Below the pieces are notes generated by a model. The model saw only the letters and a program-made list of their open reading frames with translations, did not search any database and was not told the origin of the DNA. This document shows, in pieces, positions 1 through 8,634 of a stretch of 64,000 bases of DNA. Source of the DNA: Jiangella mangrovi (lineage in GTDB: Bacteria > Actinomycetota > Actinomycetes > Jiangellales > Jiangellaceae); assembly GCF_014204975.1 (NCBI RefSeq), contig NZ_JACHMM010000001.1, forward strand, positions 4,092,001-4,156,000, read 5' to 3'. Each line of letters begins with the position of its first letter. The first letter of the stretch is position 1. The position numbers and the translations under genes are program-made.

Positions 1-100
1 ACAGCTCGGGGTAGATGCGCAGGTGGGCGCTGGACGAGATCGGCAGGAACTCCGTCAGCCCCTGCAGCACGCCCAGGACGGCGGCCTGGAACCACTCCAT
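1..100 (-). CDS. uppP: Undecaprenyl-diphosphatase, N-terminal part (cut by window edge)
   Basis: The first 33 codons are visible, reading inward from an ATG at 100-98. They begin [20 protein letters not shown] and continue with ISSSAHLR. This is the first membrane segment plus the conserved G-x-T-E-F-L-P-[IV]-S-S-S-[AG]-H block of the UppP/BacA family. Those integral membrane enzymes dephosphorylate undecaprenyl diphosphate to recycle the lipid carrier for cell-wall synthesis, and they confer bacitracin tolerance. The rest of the gene lies left of the window. The motif is close to diagnostic, so the family call is firm despite the truncation. Confidence 0.93.
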   Translation of the reverse strand, partial: MEWFQAAVLGVLQGLTEFLPISSSAHLRIYPEL

Positions 101-130
101 GTGATGCGTCGACTCCCCTGAGAGACGTGG

Positions 131-1180
131 TCAGGTTGCCAGGCCGGCGGCGTCGAGCGCCTCGGCGACGGTGCGCAGCGCGGCGATGCGCTCTTCGAGC
201 GGCCCTGCGTGCACCGCCACGGACAACGTCGTCACCCCGGACTCAGCGTAGGCGTGCAGACGGTCGCGGATGCGCTCGGGCGGCCCGATGAGCGCCGTGC
301 GGTCGACGAACTCGAGCGGGACGGCGGCAGCGGCCTCGCGGTGCTTGCGCTCGAGGAAGAGGTCCTGGACGGTGCGCGCGGCGTCGCCGAAGCCCATGCG
401 GACGGCGAGGGCGTTGTAGAAGTTCTGCTGCCTGCTGCCCATGCCGCCGAGGTACAGCGCGGAGTAGGCCCGGACGGGGGCCGCGCAGGCTTCGAGGTCG
501 GCGCCGACCGACACCGGCACCGTCGGGACCACGTCGAATCCGTCCATGGTCCGGCCCGCGGCTGCACGCCCGGCCGCCAGCAGGTCCAGCGACTCGCCCG
601 AATGCTCCGGCGCGAAGAAGATGCCCAGCCAGCCGTCCGCGATCTCGCCGGTCAGTGTCAGGTTCTTGGGCCCGATGGACGCCAGGTACACCGGGATCGA
701 CGGCCGCGCGGGGTGCACCGTCAGCTGCAGGGCCTTGCCCGGGCCGTCCGGCAGCGGCAGCCGCCAGTGCTCGCCGTCGTACGCCAGTCGTTGCCGCGAG
801 AGCGCCAGCCGCACGATGTCGACGTACTCGCGCGTGCGTTCCAGGGGCCGCGAGAACCGGACGCCGTGCCAGCCCTCGGAGACCTGCGGGCCGGACACGC
901 CCAGCCCCAGCCGGAACCGTCCGCCCGACAGGCTGTCGAGCGTGGCCGCCGTCATGGCCGTCGCCGCCGGGGTGCGGGCCGGGATCTGCATGACGGCGCT
1001 GCCGACGTCGACGCGGGACGTCTGCGCGGCGACCCAGGCGAGCACCGTCGGCGCGTCGGACCCGTAGGCCTCGGCGGCCCACACGACGGAGTAGCCGAGC
1101 TCGTCGGCCTCCCTGGCCAGAGCCAGGTTCAGGTGGTTGTCGCCACCGCCCCAGTAGCCCAGGTTGAGCCCGAGCCGCAT
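131..1180 (-). CDS. LLM-class F420-dependent oxidoreductase
   Basis: A 349-residue protein of the bacterial luciferase-like monooxygenase fold (TIM barrel). It opens MRLGLNLGYWG and has the family blocks EADELGYSVVWAAEAYGSD (about 24-42), TLDSLSGGRFRLGLGVSGP (about 81-99) and a central YLASIGPKNL stretch. In actinomycetes these enzymes usually use coenzyme F420 for hydride transfer. The substrate cannot be predicted, and FMN use is an alternative. It is transcribed away from the aldo/keto reductase at 1268, so the 87-bp gap should hold both promoters. The start is the only ATG before the conserved first beta strand. Confidence 0.88.
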   Translation of the reverse strand: MRLGLNLGYWGGGDNHLNLALAREADELGYSVVWAAEAYGSDAPTVLAWVAAQTSRVDVGSAVMQIPARTPAATAMTAATLDSLSGGRFRLGLGVSGPQVSEGWHGVRFSRPLERTREYVDIVRLALSRQRLAYDGEHWRLPLPDGPGKALQLTVHPARPSIPVYLASIGPKNLTLTGEIADGWLGIFFAPEHSGESLDLLAAGRAAAGRTMDGFDVVPTVPVSVGADLEACAAPVRAYSALYLGGMGSRQQNFYNALAVRMGFGDAARTVQDLFLERKHREAAAAVPLEFVDRTALIGPPERIRDRLHAYAESGVTTLSVAVHAGPLEERIAALRTVAEALDAAGLAT

Positions 1181-1267
1181 GCGTCACCTCCCGCGAGACA
1201 CTCCGGGGGACTCTACCTGTCGGCGGTCCTCGCCCCGAGTCCGTGCCCCACCCGGTAGCCTCGCCGC

Positions 1268-2245
1268 GTGGAACAGCGACGACTCGGTGGAAGCGGGCTG
1301 TACGTCTCGCGCCTGGCGCTCGGCACCATGACGTGGGGGCGCGACACCGACCAGCACGACGCGCGGGAGCAGCTGAAGCTGTTCGCCGACGCGGGCGGCA
1401 CACTGGTCGACACGGCCGCGTCCTACGGCAACGGCGAGAGCGAGAAGCTCATCGGCGCCTTGCTCGACAGCGCGGTCCCGCGCGACAGCCTGCTCATCGC
1501 CACCAAGGCAGGCACCTCGCGGCCGGCCGGGCAGCGCGTCGTCGACGTGTCCCGCAAGGGCCTGCTCGACCAGCTCGACGACTCCCTCGACCGCCTCGAC
1601 CTCGACTACGTCGACCTCTGGCAGGTGCACACCTGGAGCGACGCGGCGCCCATGGATGAGACGCTCGGGGCGCTGGAGCACGCCGTCACCTCCGGCCGGG
1701 CCCGCTACGCCGGCGTGTCCAACTACACCGGCTGGCAGACCGCCGCTGCCGCCGTCCACCAGCGTGCGGTCGCGGGCGCTCAGGCGCCGCTGGTCTCCAC
1801 CCAGGTCGAGTACTCACTGCTCGAGCGCGGTGTCGAGCGCGAGGTGCTGCCCGCGGCCTCGCGGCTCGGGCTCGGCGTGCTGGCGTGGTCGCCGCTGGGA
1901 CGCGGCGTGCTGACCGGCAAGTACCGCACCGGCACGCCGGCGAACTCCCGCGCCGCGACGACGCACTTCGCGTCGTTCGTGGACAAGTATCTGGACGGCC
2001 GCTCGGCGAAGATCGTCGAGGCCGTCTGCACCGCCGCCGACGGCCTCGACGCGCTGCCGCTGGAGGTCGCGCTGACGTGGGTGCGCGACCGCCCGGGCGT
2101 GTCGTCGGCGATCGTGGGGGCCAGGACGGCGGCACAGTTGCGCGATGTGCTCGGCTCCGACGACCTCGAGCTGCCGGCGGAGATCCGCGCCGCCCTCGAC
2201 GAGGTGTCCGCGCTGGAGCTGGGCTACCCGGAGAACCGGGGGTAG
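1268..2245 (+). CDS. Aldo/keto reductase
   Basis: A 325-residue NADPH-dependent aldo/keto reductase. The classic tetrad is visible as Asp48 and Tyr53 (VDTAASYGNG), Lys80 (LLIATKAG) and His121 (DLWQVHTW). The C-terminal cofactor-binding region includes SSAIVGARTAAQL. It resembles the AKR11/YghZ-like group of cytosolic carbonyl reductases; the substrate is unknown. The start is GTG at 1268, preceded by a -10-like TAGCCT at 1256-1261 and a 6-nt gap with no Shine-Dalgarno sequence, which fits a leaderless transcript. It is divergent from the F420-type oxidoreductase. Confidence 0.92.
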   Translation: MEQRRLGGSGLYVSRLALGTMTWGRDTDQHDAREQLKLFADAGGTLVDTAASYGNGESEKLIGALLDSAVPRDSLLIATKAGTSRPAGQRVVDVSRKGLLDQLDDSLDRLDLDYVDLWQVHTWSDAAPMDETLGALEHAVTSGRARYAGVSNYTGWQTAAAAVHQRAVAGAQAPLVSTQVEYSLLERGVEREVLPAASRLGLGVLAWSPLGRGVLTGKYRTGTPANSRAATTHFASFVDKYLDGRSAKIVEAVCTAADGLDALPLEVALTWVRDRPGVSSAIVGARTAAQLRDVLGSDDLELPAEIRAALDEVSALELGYPENRG

Positions 2246-2301
2246 CCGCGGCTGCGGTCGCTCAGGGGCCGGCCGGGGCTGTCGCCGCCGGCCGGCGACG
2301 A

Positions 2302-2910
2302 TCAGTCGTCGGTGTGGATGATCTCGTCGACGCGGTAGACCAGCAGGTCCTCGTCGGCGACGCCGAACGGGTCGGAGGTCAGCGTCTGCTCGTCGGTCTC
2401 AGAGAGCGCCTGGACCCAGACCGTCCCGCCGCGCGGCAGCAGCCCGGCCTCCTCGGCCCGCTCGTCCAGGCCGTCGACTCCGTAGGCGTGCAGCATCTGG
2501 TAGAGCGCCCGGCCCGGGTGCGACACGTCGGCGACGGCGGACTCCTCGGGGTCCTGCGGGTACAACTCGCCGTACGCCTCGCGGCCGGACAGCATGAGGC
2601 GGTCGGCGTCGTCGATCTCGTAGTCGCGGCGGACCAGCACGCCGACCAGACCGGGATCGGCCTCGAGGTCCTCGAACTCGATGCTCGGCGGCTCTTCCGG
2701 GAACTCCCAGGGGGTGACCTCGTCGGTGGCGTCGTACAACAGGTCGTCGTAACGATCGGCGGCGACCCGCAGCGCGTTGTAGGCGGCCTGGACCACCGGG
2801 TCCGATTCACCGGTGCGGGCCAGGCAGGCGTTGAGGTGGGCTTCGAGAGCATCGGTGAGGTCGTCGAGCGCGGCCTGCAGGCGCTCGGCGTCGTGCGGCG
2901 GCGTGGTCAC
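2302..2910 (-). CDS. Conserved actinobacterial protein of unknown function
   Basis: About 202 residues from a GTG at 2910 (VTTPPHDAERL). The N-terminal half looks alpha-helical (repeated L-x2-AL-x2-L spacing). The middle is rich in Asp, Glu and Pro (TPWEFPEEPPSIEFEDLEAD), and the C-terminal part reads like a mixed alpha/beta domain. There is no signal peptide or membrane segment, so it is probably cytosolic and acidic. I do not recognise the family. A -10-like TACGGT lies 8 nt before the GTG, and the long open frame upstream of it overlaps the divergent DUF5703 gene, so the short start is preferred. Confidence 0.7.
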   Translation of the reverse strand: MTTPPHDAERLQAALDDLTDALEAHLNACLARTGESDPVVQAAYNALRVAADRYDDLLYDATDEVTPWEFPEEPPSIEFEDLEADPGLVGVLVRRDYEIDDADRLMLSGREAYGELYPQDPEESAVADVSHPGRALYQMLHAYGVDGLDERAEEAGLLPRGGTVWVQALSETDEQTLTSDPFGVADEDLLVYRVDEIIHTDD

Positions 2911-2952
2911 AGTCGACGACCGTACCGGGTCCGGGCGTGGCAAGATACGTAA

Positions 2953-3183
2953 ATGGAGTGGTCGGTGGCGAGAAGCCTCAATTCCCAAGGTCCCCAGGCC
3001 ACCGAGTACGAGTTCCGGCACATCTCGCTCCCCCGCACCACCACCCGGGGCGCCGCCCGCCGCCTGCTGACCGAGCAGGCGGAACACGGGCACTGGGAAC
3101 TCGCTCGGCTGCGTCTCCACCCCGACGGCACGCGCAAGATCGTGCTCCGTCGCAAGATCCTTCGGGTCCGCGCGACGCTCTGA
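2953..3183 (+). CDS. DUF5703 family small basic protein
   Basis: A 76-residue strongly basic protein (MEWSVARSLN, ending VLRRKILRVRATL). The central block EYEFRHISLPRTTTRGAARRLLTEQAEHGHWEL is the pattern of the DUF5703 family of small actinobacterial proteins: an R-x3-LP-x-TT-R-x-[AE]-AR-x2-L core followed by GHWEL-x-R-x-R-x-xPDG. Its function is unknown. It is divergent from the acidic protein at 2302-2910, 42 bp apart. Its last codons form the left arm of a long inverted repeat (see 3169-3207). Confidence 0.82.
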   Translation: MEWSVARSLNSQGPQATEYEFRHISLPRTTTRGAARRLLTEQAEHGHWELARLRLHPDGTRKIVLRRKILRVRATL

Positions 3184-3207
3184 CCGTCCCGGCCAGAGCG
3201 TCGCGCG
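3169..3207. terminator. Perfect 14-bp inverted repeat at a convergent junction
   Basis: CGCGCGACGCTCTG at 3169-3182 is perfectly complementary to 3194-3207, with an 11-nt loop between. It lies between the convergent DUF5703 gene (stop 3183) and the surface-protein gene (stop 3215). The left arm includes the last four codons and part of the stop of the DUF5703 gene. There is no T-tract, which is common for G+C-rich actinobacterial terminators. It probably works in both directions. Confidence 0.75.
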
Positions 3208-3214
3208 AGCACCG

Positions 3215-4648
3215 TCAGGCCCGGCGCGCCCGCAGGGTCATCGCCGCGCCGCCGGCCAGGACCAGGCCCAGCGCCAGCAGCGTGACGGTGGTGCTGCTCG
3301 TGCCCGTGTCCGGCAGCTCCTCGCCATCACCGCCCGACCCGTCGTGGTCGCCCGAGCCGTCGTCATCGCCGGCCCCCGCCACCGTCACGACGGTCTCGAA
3401 GGCGTAGTCCTCGGCGTGGGCGTCGTACTTCCCCGCCGCCACGCCCAGTTCGCCGGCCGGCGCGTCGGAGTCGAGCTGGACCCGGAAGGTCCACTCCTCG
3501 GTGTCGCCGGGTGCCAGCGTGTCCATGCGGAGGCACTCCACCCGCTGCGGCGTCCACAGCTTGCAGCCCTCGTCCACCCAGGTCATCTCGTTGAGCATCT
3601 CGAGTCCGTCGACGCTGGAGATGGTGGCGCCCGCAGGCACCGTCAGCTCGGCATACCGGCCCTTTACTCCGAACAGGCCGTTGTGCCGTGCCGTCAGGAC
3701 GATCTCGACGACGTCTCCGGCGGCACCCGTCACCGACGGCGTCGCGGACACCTCCATCATGCGCGGATCGTAGGAGATGTGCACCGGCGCCGTGTCAGAC
3801 GCCTCACCGCCGCGGTCCCCCACCACATGCACGGAGGCATCACCGAGCGACGGCACCTGCGCAGTCTCCGGCATCTGCTGATGGACCGTGATCTCGAACG
3901 CGCCGATCTCGGCCTCGGCGTGGCACTCGAGGCGCCCGGTCTCAGCGACGACACATCCTTCGTCAGGTCGCTCGGTTCCGTCGACCAGTTCCAAACCGGT
4001 GACACCCGTGACGGTCACGCCCGAGGCAGGAGTGAAGTCGATGGTGAACCCGGGCACGGCGGAGTTACGGTGGATCTTGATTGTCTGATCGAACGCTGCG
4101 CCGAGAGGGGCCGACGCGCTGAGCTCAGGCCCGATGCTGACCAGAATCGAAGGCTCCGCATCGTTGACCGGAAGGTCCATCTCCATGGTCTTCGCGACAC
4201 CGCCATCCGGCGTGACCGTGTAGATCACGGACGAGAGATCACCCGTCACGTCGTCGTCGATGGCCACCGTGAAATAGGCACTGGCGCCCTCGTTGAAGTC
4301 CAACGTGGCGCTGGTGTGGCACTCGACCCGCTGCGGCGTGACCAGGGCGCAACCCTCGTCCGGCCGCTCCGTGCCGTCGACGAACTCCTCGTCCACCATG
4401 CCGACGATCGTGGCGCCGTCGGGGACGGAGAAGTCGAGGCTGCGCCCGTCCATGCGCGGCGCCTCGTTCTCGATGAAGGTGAAGACCTCCGTCGTCCCGC
4501 CCGGATCGCCGGTGTGGGCGAACATGTCGATGCTGAAGTCGTGCGGAATGTCTTCAGCAGCTGCCGGTGCGGCCAGACCGAGGGCGGTCGCCCCGATCAA
4601 GCCGGCGCCGGCCAGGACGCGGACAGCAGTCCGCACAGTGAACCTCAA
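3215..4648 (-). CDS. LPXTG-type cell-wall-anchored surface protein with three Cys-pair repeats
   Basis: A 477-residue exported protein. An N-terminal signal peptide (RTAVRVLAGAGLIGATALGL, ending APAAAE near 32) and a C-terminal sorting signal (LPDTG, a 20-residue hydrophobic span, then RARRA) mark it for sortase anchoring. The ectodomain has three related beta-rich segments, each with a Cys pair in the pattern DEGC-x8-EC. The first (Cys100, Cys110) and second share DGTERPDEGC; the third reads WVDEGC. They resemble DUF11-like stalk domains, probably with intradomain disulfides. An acidic Gly/Asp/Ser spacer (DDDGSGDHDGSGGDG) precedes LPDTG. The preferred start is TTG at 4648. The role is likely surface structure or adhesion, but no ligand is evident. 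Confidence 0.85.
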   Translation of the reverse strand: MRFTVRTAVRVLAGAGLIGATALGLAAPAAAEDIPHDFSIDMFAHTGDPGGTTEVFTFIENEAPRMDGRSLDFSVPDGATIVGMVDEEFVDGTERPDEGCALVTPQRVECHTSATLDFNEGASAYFTVAIDDDVTGDLSSVIYTVTPDGGVAKTMEMDLPVNDAEPSILVSIGPELSASAPLGAAFDQTIKIHRNSAVPGFTIDFTPASGVTVTGVTGLELVDGTERPDEGCVVAETGRLECHAEAEIGAFEITVHQQMPETAQVPSLGDASVHVVGDRGGEASDTAPVHISYDPRMMEVSATPSVTGAAGDVVEIVLTARHNGLFGVKGRYAELTVPAGATISSVDGLEMLNEMTWVDEGCKLWTPQRVECLRMDTLAPGDTEEWTFRVQLDSDAPAGELGVAAGKYDAHAEDYAFETVVTVAGAGDDDGSGDHDGSGGDGEELPDTGTSSTTVTLLALGLVLAGGAAMTLRARRA

Positions 4649-4754
4649 CGGTGCCCCCAGAGAATTATGTAATAGCAGCGCGAAACGTCTGTTTTGCCTG
4701 GCGCAGATTACATCACCGGGAGGTATTCCAGGAATAACTATGAGGGCGTTCTCA

Positions 4755-6095
4755 TCAAGCGAGATCGAGGAATCGGTCGAGGACCCGCGCCCCGAACCGC
4801 AGGCCGTCGAGCGGCACCCGCTCGTCGACGCCGTGGAACATGCCGGCGAAGTCGAGGTCCGGCGGGAGCCGCAGCGGCGAGAAGCCGAAGTTGCGGATGC
4901 CGAGCAGGCTGAACGCCTTGGCGTCGGTGCCGCCGGAGAGGCAGTACGGCACGGGCCGGGCGCCGGGGTCCTCGGCGCGGAGGGCGGCGCTCATGGCGTC
5001 GACCAGGGGGCCGTCGAAGGTGGTCTCGACGGCGATGTCGTGCACCAGGGCCTCGCGCTTCACGTTCGGCCCGAGGATCGAGTCGAGCGTCGCCGCGTAC
5101 TCCTCCTCTTGGCCGGGCAGGAAGCGGCCGTCGATGAACGCCTCGGCGCGGCCGGGGATGACGTTGTGCTTGTAGCCGGCCTTGAGCATGGTCGGGTTGG
5201 TGCTGTTGCGCAGCGTGGCGCCGATGATCCGCCCGACGTTGCCGAGCTGGCCGAGCATGGCCTCGGGGTCGTCGGGGTCGAACTCGACGCCGAAGGCGTC
5301 GCCGGCCTCCTCGAGGAAGGATCGGACGGTGGGCGTGAGCCGCACGGGCCACTGGTAGCGGCCGATGCGCGCGACGGCCTCGGCTAGCTCGGTGACGGCG
5401 TTGGCGCTGCTGACCATGGAGCCGTGGCCGGCGCGCCCCTCGACCGTCAGCTTCATCCAGTCGATGCCCTTCTGGGCGGTCTCGACGAGGTAGAGCCGCA
5501 GGTCGTCGTTGACGGTGAGGCTGAAGCCGCCGACCTCGCTGATGGCCTCGGTGACACCCTCGAACAGCTCGGGGCGGTGGTCGACGGCCCAGTGGGCGCC
5601 GAGCACGCCGCCGGCCTCCTCGTCGGCCAGGAAGGCCAGCACGAGCGGCCGGGCCGGACGCCGTCCGGTCCGCAGGCGGTCGCGGACGACGGACAGGATC
5701 ATGGCGTCCATGTCCTTCATGTCGACGGCGCCGCGCCCCCACAGGCAGTCGTCGGTGATCTCGCCGGAGAACGGGTCGTGCGTCCAGTCCGAGGCGTCGG
5801 CAGGCACGACGTCGAGGTGGCCGTGCATGAGCAGCGCGTCGGTGCGGGCGGGGTCGGACCCCTCGACCCGGGCGACGACGGTGGTGCGCCCGGGCTCGGA
5901 GTCGAAGACGACGGGCTCGAGCCCGGCCTCGGCCAGCTTCTCGGCGACGTACTCGGCGGCCTTGCGCTCGCCCGGGCCGCTGCTGTCGCCGTAGTTGGAG
6001 GTGTCGATGCGCAGCAGGTCGCGGCAGAGGTCGACGACCTCGGCGTCGGGCGCGCCGGCGGGCGGCTGGTCGGGCGAGGCGGGGGTCGTCGTCAT
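4755..6095 (-). CDS. M20 family zinc metallopeptidase (ArgE/DapE-like)
   Basis: A 446-residue di-zinc amidohydrolase of the M20 family. Visible motifs are LLMHGHLDVVPAD (His/Asp metal ligands, about 98-110), WGRGAVDMKD (about 134-143, bridging Asp), LAFLADEEAGG (catalytic Glu-Glu, about 170-180) and, near the C-terminus, a late metal-ligand region ending GMFHGVDERVPLDGL. A dimerisation domain lies between them (GRAGHGSM). Members deacylate N-acyl amino acids or cleave dipeptides; the exact substrate is open. It is cytosolic. A -10-like CAGGAT sits 6 nt before the ATG, consistent with a leaderless mRNA. Confidence 0.93.
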   Translation of the reverse strand: MTTTPASPDQPPAGAPDAEVVDLCRDLLRIDTSNYGDSSGPGERKAAEYVAEKLAEAGLEPVVFDSEPGRTTVVARVEGSDPARTDALLMHGHLDVVPADASDWTHDPFSGEITDDCLWGRGAVDMKDMDAMILSVVRDRLRTGRRPARPLVLAFLADEEAGGVLGAHWAVDHRPELFEGVTEAISEVGGFSLTVNDDLRLYLVETAQKGIDWMKLTVEGRAGHGSMVSSANAVTELAEAVARIGRYQWPVRLTPTVRSFLEEAGDAFGVEFDPDDPEAMLGQLGNVGRIIGATLRNSTNPTMLKAGYKHNVIPGRAEAFIDGRFLPGQEEEYAATLDSILGPNVKREALVHDIAVETTFDGPLVDAMSAALRAEDPGARPVPYCLSGGTDAKAFSLLGIRNFGFSPLRLPPDLDFAGMFHGVDERVPLDGLRFGARVLDRFLDLA

Positions 6096-6099
6096 CTGC

Positions 6100-6783
6100 C
6101 TATCCTGACACGGCGCCCTTGACCTGCCTCCAGTACTGGCGCTTGTCCTGGTCGCGGACCACCACGCCCAGCTTCGCGAGCTCTTCGCGCAGTTCGGCGA
6201 GGTCCTTCAGGTCGCCCTTCTCCAGGGCCGACGACCGCGCCCTGAGGACGGCGTTCGCGCCAGCCGGCAGCTCGGGCTCGTCGGGCACCCAGCGGCGGAA
6301 CTCGTCGCGGTGCGGGTCGCCGTCGGCCCGCCACGGGTAGCCCTGCTCGGTGAACGCGGCCGCCAGCCGGTCCGCCGCGAGGTCGGACTTCTCGCGGGCC
6401 AGCTCCTCGCTAGACCGCCCGACCAGCACCAGCTCCTTGCCGTCGGTGAAGATCGCCGTGACGTCGCCGCGCGCGAAGGTGCGGTTGTTGCCGTCGCGGG
6501 TGAGCGTGACCCCGCTGCCGTCGACGGCGACCCGGAGCACCTCACCCTCGGCGGTCAGCGCCACGACCACGCCGAGGACGACGCCGACGGCCACCGCCCC
6601 GATGACACCCCAGGGCTGGGGCAGGTCGGCGACGACGCGCGCCAGACCGTGGTCGGGCACCCAGGACGTGTCGAGCATCCACTGCGCCAGCGGCCGCAGA
6701 CCCAGGCCGAGGAGCGCGCCGAGCGCCGGGAAGCCGAGCCACACGAGCACGGCTTCCCAGCGCGGACGCCCGACGACGCTCAC
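6100..6783 (-). CDS. YqeB family membrane protein
   Basis: About 227 residues from a GTG at 6783, which overlaps the stop of the permease gene by 4 bp (GTGA), so the two are translationally coupled. Two membrane segments (VLVWLGFPALGALLGLGL, about 12-29, and a Val/Gly-rich one near 55-75) precede a soluble PH-like region with GNNRTFARGDVTAIFTDGKE and SSEELAREKSDLAADRLAAA. The tail FRRWVPDEPELP...ELREELAKLGVVVRDQDKRQYWR matches the Bacillus YqeB family. Function is unknown. The operon suggests a link to the ABC exporter. A longer open frame upstream lies inside the permease gene and is rejected. Confidence 0.85.
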   Translation of the reverse strand: MSVVGRPRWEAVLVWLGFPALGALLGLGLRPLAQWMLDTSWVPDHGLARVVADLPQPWGVIGAVAVGVVLGVVVALTAEGEVLRVAVDGSGVTLTRDGNNRTFARGDVTAIFTDGKELVLVGRSSEELAREKSDLAADRLAAAFTEQGYPWRADGDPHRDEFRRWVPDEPELPAGANAVLRARSSALEKGDLKDLAELREELAKLGVVVRDQDKRQYWRQVKGAVSG

Positions 6784-7568
6784 TTGATCTCCGAGCGGAG
6801 CACCCGCCACGTGCCGAGGGCCAGCGGCACCGCCAGCCACAGCGCGAGCGACGTGCCCAGCTGCCCCCACCTCTCGCCGGACATGTCACCGTCGATCAGC
6901 GGCATCGTGGTGCTGTTCAGGTCCAGCCACTCGACCGGGGTCTCCAGTGCCGAGATGGTGCTGCCGAGGATGGTCAGCACGGTGGGCAGGACGAAGTAGA
7001 GCACGATGGCCAGCGGCGTGTTGAGCAGTGCCAGACCGAAGGCGGTGCCGACCAGCACCATGAGGACCTGGAACAGCAGCACCCGGCCCAGGAGCTCGCC
7101 GCTGAAGTCCCAGCTCGCGTTCGCGTCGGTGACCAGCGGTGCGACGATGTTGGCCAGCGCGGCCCAGGCGAGGCTCGCGACGACGGCGCCGACGGCCATG
7201 AGCGTCGCGGCCGAGATCTTCGCCGCGATGATCCGCTCACGCCGGGGCTCCAGCGCGAACGTGCTGAGCGTGGTGCGCTGCGACCACTCGCCGGTGACCG
7301 CCAGGATGCCGACGACGGGGAGCAGGATGCCGACCGGCAGCTGGGCGCCGCCGAAGAAGTCGGCGAAGTTCCGGTCCTCGGCGCTGCCGGTGAACATCTG
7401 CACGATCACCATGCCGAGGGCGACCAGCACGAGGATCGCGAGCAGCCAGAAGCCGGCCCGGGTGTCGGTGGCCTTGCGCAGCTCGACGGCGGTGAGCCGC
7501 GCGAGCGACGGACGCGAGGTGCGGGTGGGCCGGTGCGTACCGGCCGCGGGCGTGGCGAGGGCGGACAT
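6780..7568 (-). CDS. ABC-2 type transporter permease
   Basis: A 262-residue membrane protein with about six hydrophobic spans, starting after a Pro/Thr/Arg-rich cytosolic N-terminus (THRPTRTSRPSLARLTAVELRKATDTRAGFW). That ELRK-x3-TR pattern is typical of ABC-2 permeases of antibiotic or bacteriocin exporters. Its ATG overlaps the stop of the ATPase gene by one base (TGATG), and its own stop overlaps the YqeB-like gene, so the three form one operon. It would form the export channel with the ATPase at 7568-8503; the substrate is unknown. Confidence 0.9.
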   Translation of the reverse strand: MSALATPAAGTHRPTRTSRPSLARLTAVELRKATDTRAGFWLLAILVLVALGMVIVQMFTGSAEDRNFADFFGGAQLPVGILLPVVGILAVTGEWSQRTTLSTFALEPRRERIIAAKISAATLMAVGAVVASLAWAALANIVAPLVTDANASWDFSGELLGRVLLFQVLMVLVGTAFGLALLNTPLAIVLYFVLPTVLTILGSTISALETPVEWLDLNSTTMPLIDGDMSGERWGQLGTSLALWLAVPLALGTWRVLRSEIK

Positions 7569-8503
7569 CAGGCCTCCTGCTGGGCGGCGACGGCGTCAGC
7601 TGCGGTTGCGCTGCCGACGTGGGAATCGTGGGACGAGGTCAGGCGGAGGAACATCTCCTCGAGGCCGCCGGAGTCGGCCTGCCGCAGCTCGAGCAGGACG
7701 GCGCCGGCGGCGAGCGCGGCGCGGCCCACGGTCTCGGCGTCACTCGCGACGCCGAAGCCGCCATCGCGGGTCGGCTGCACGGACAGCCCGGCCTCGGTGA
7801 GCGCCTTCTCCAGCGGCGCCGGGTCGAGCGAGCGGACGTAGAGGCCGCCGGCGTTGAGCAGCTCGTCCTTGCCACCGTCGGCGACGATGCGGCCGTTGCC
7901 GATGACGACCAGGTGGTCGGCGACGGCCTCGACCTCGCGCAGCAGGTGCGAGGAGAGCATGACCGTGCCGCCGCGGTCGGCGAAGTCGCGCAGGACGCCG
8001 CGCATCCAGAAGATGCCCTCGGGGTCCAGGCCGTTCGCCGGCTCGTCGAGCATGAGCACCGTCGGGTCGCCGAGCAGCGCGTGCGCGAGGCCGAGCCGCT
8101 GGCGCATGCCGAGCGAGTAGTTGCCGACGCGCCGCTTCTCGGCCGCGCCGTGCAGGCCGACCAGCTCGAGCATCGCGTCGACGCGCTTCTGGCCGACGCC
8201 GAGCAGCTGCGCCGACAGCGACAGGATCTCGCGGCCCGTGCGGCCGGAGTGCTGAGCGGACGCGTCCAGCAGCACCCCGATGTGCCGGCCCGGGTTGGGC
8301 AGGTCGCGGAAGGCGACGCCGTTGACGGTGGTGCGGCCCGACGTCGGCGGGGTGAGGCCGCTGATCATCCGCATCGTGGTGGACTTCCCCGCGCCGTTCG
8401 GGCCGAGGAAGCCGGTGACGGTGCCGGGGACGCAGGTGAACGAGACGTCGTTCACGGCGGTGAAGGCGCCGTACCGCTTCGTCAGGTGCTCGACAGTGAT
8501 CAT
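7568..8503 (-). CDS. ABC transporter ATP-binding protein (DrrA/CcmA-like)
   Basis: About 311 residues with a complete nucleotide-binding domain: Walker A GPNGAGKST (34-42), signature YSLGMRQRLGLAHALL, Walker B VLMLDEPANGLDPEG, and a switch His in SSHLLREVEAVADH. A C-terminal DrrA-like extension (about 220-311) is present. It powers the permease encoded next. I use the ATG at 8503 (MITVEHL); a GTG three codons upstream at 8512 is possible. The gene is divergent from a histidine kinase 131 bp away, the usual layout for a two-component-controlled exporter in actinomycetes. Confidence 0.93.
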   Translation of the reverse strand: MITVEHLTKRYGAFTAVNDVSFTCVPGTVTGFLGPNGAGKSTTMRMISGLTPPTSGRTTVNGVAFRDLPNPGRHIGVLLDASAQHSGRTGREILSLSAQLLGVGQKRVDAMLELVGLHGAAEKRRVGNYSLGMRQRLGLAHALLGDPTVLMLDEPANGLDPEGIFWMRGVLRDFADRGGTVMLSSHLLREVEAVADHLVVIGNGRIVADGGKDELLNAGGLYVRSLDPAPLEKALTEAGLSVQPTRDGGFGVASDAETVGRAALAAGAVLLELRQADSGGLEEMFLRLTSSHDSHVGSATAADAVAAQQEA

Positions 8504-8634
8504 GGCATCCACTCTGGTCGCACCACCCGGTCCGCCGCGTCGCTCCGAAGGCTGCGCCCATGCGACCTTGGTCTAGGTCCCGATCGACCTTCGTCGCTAC
8601 CCGGGGCGCCGTTCGGCTCGTAGCGTGGGGTCCC

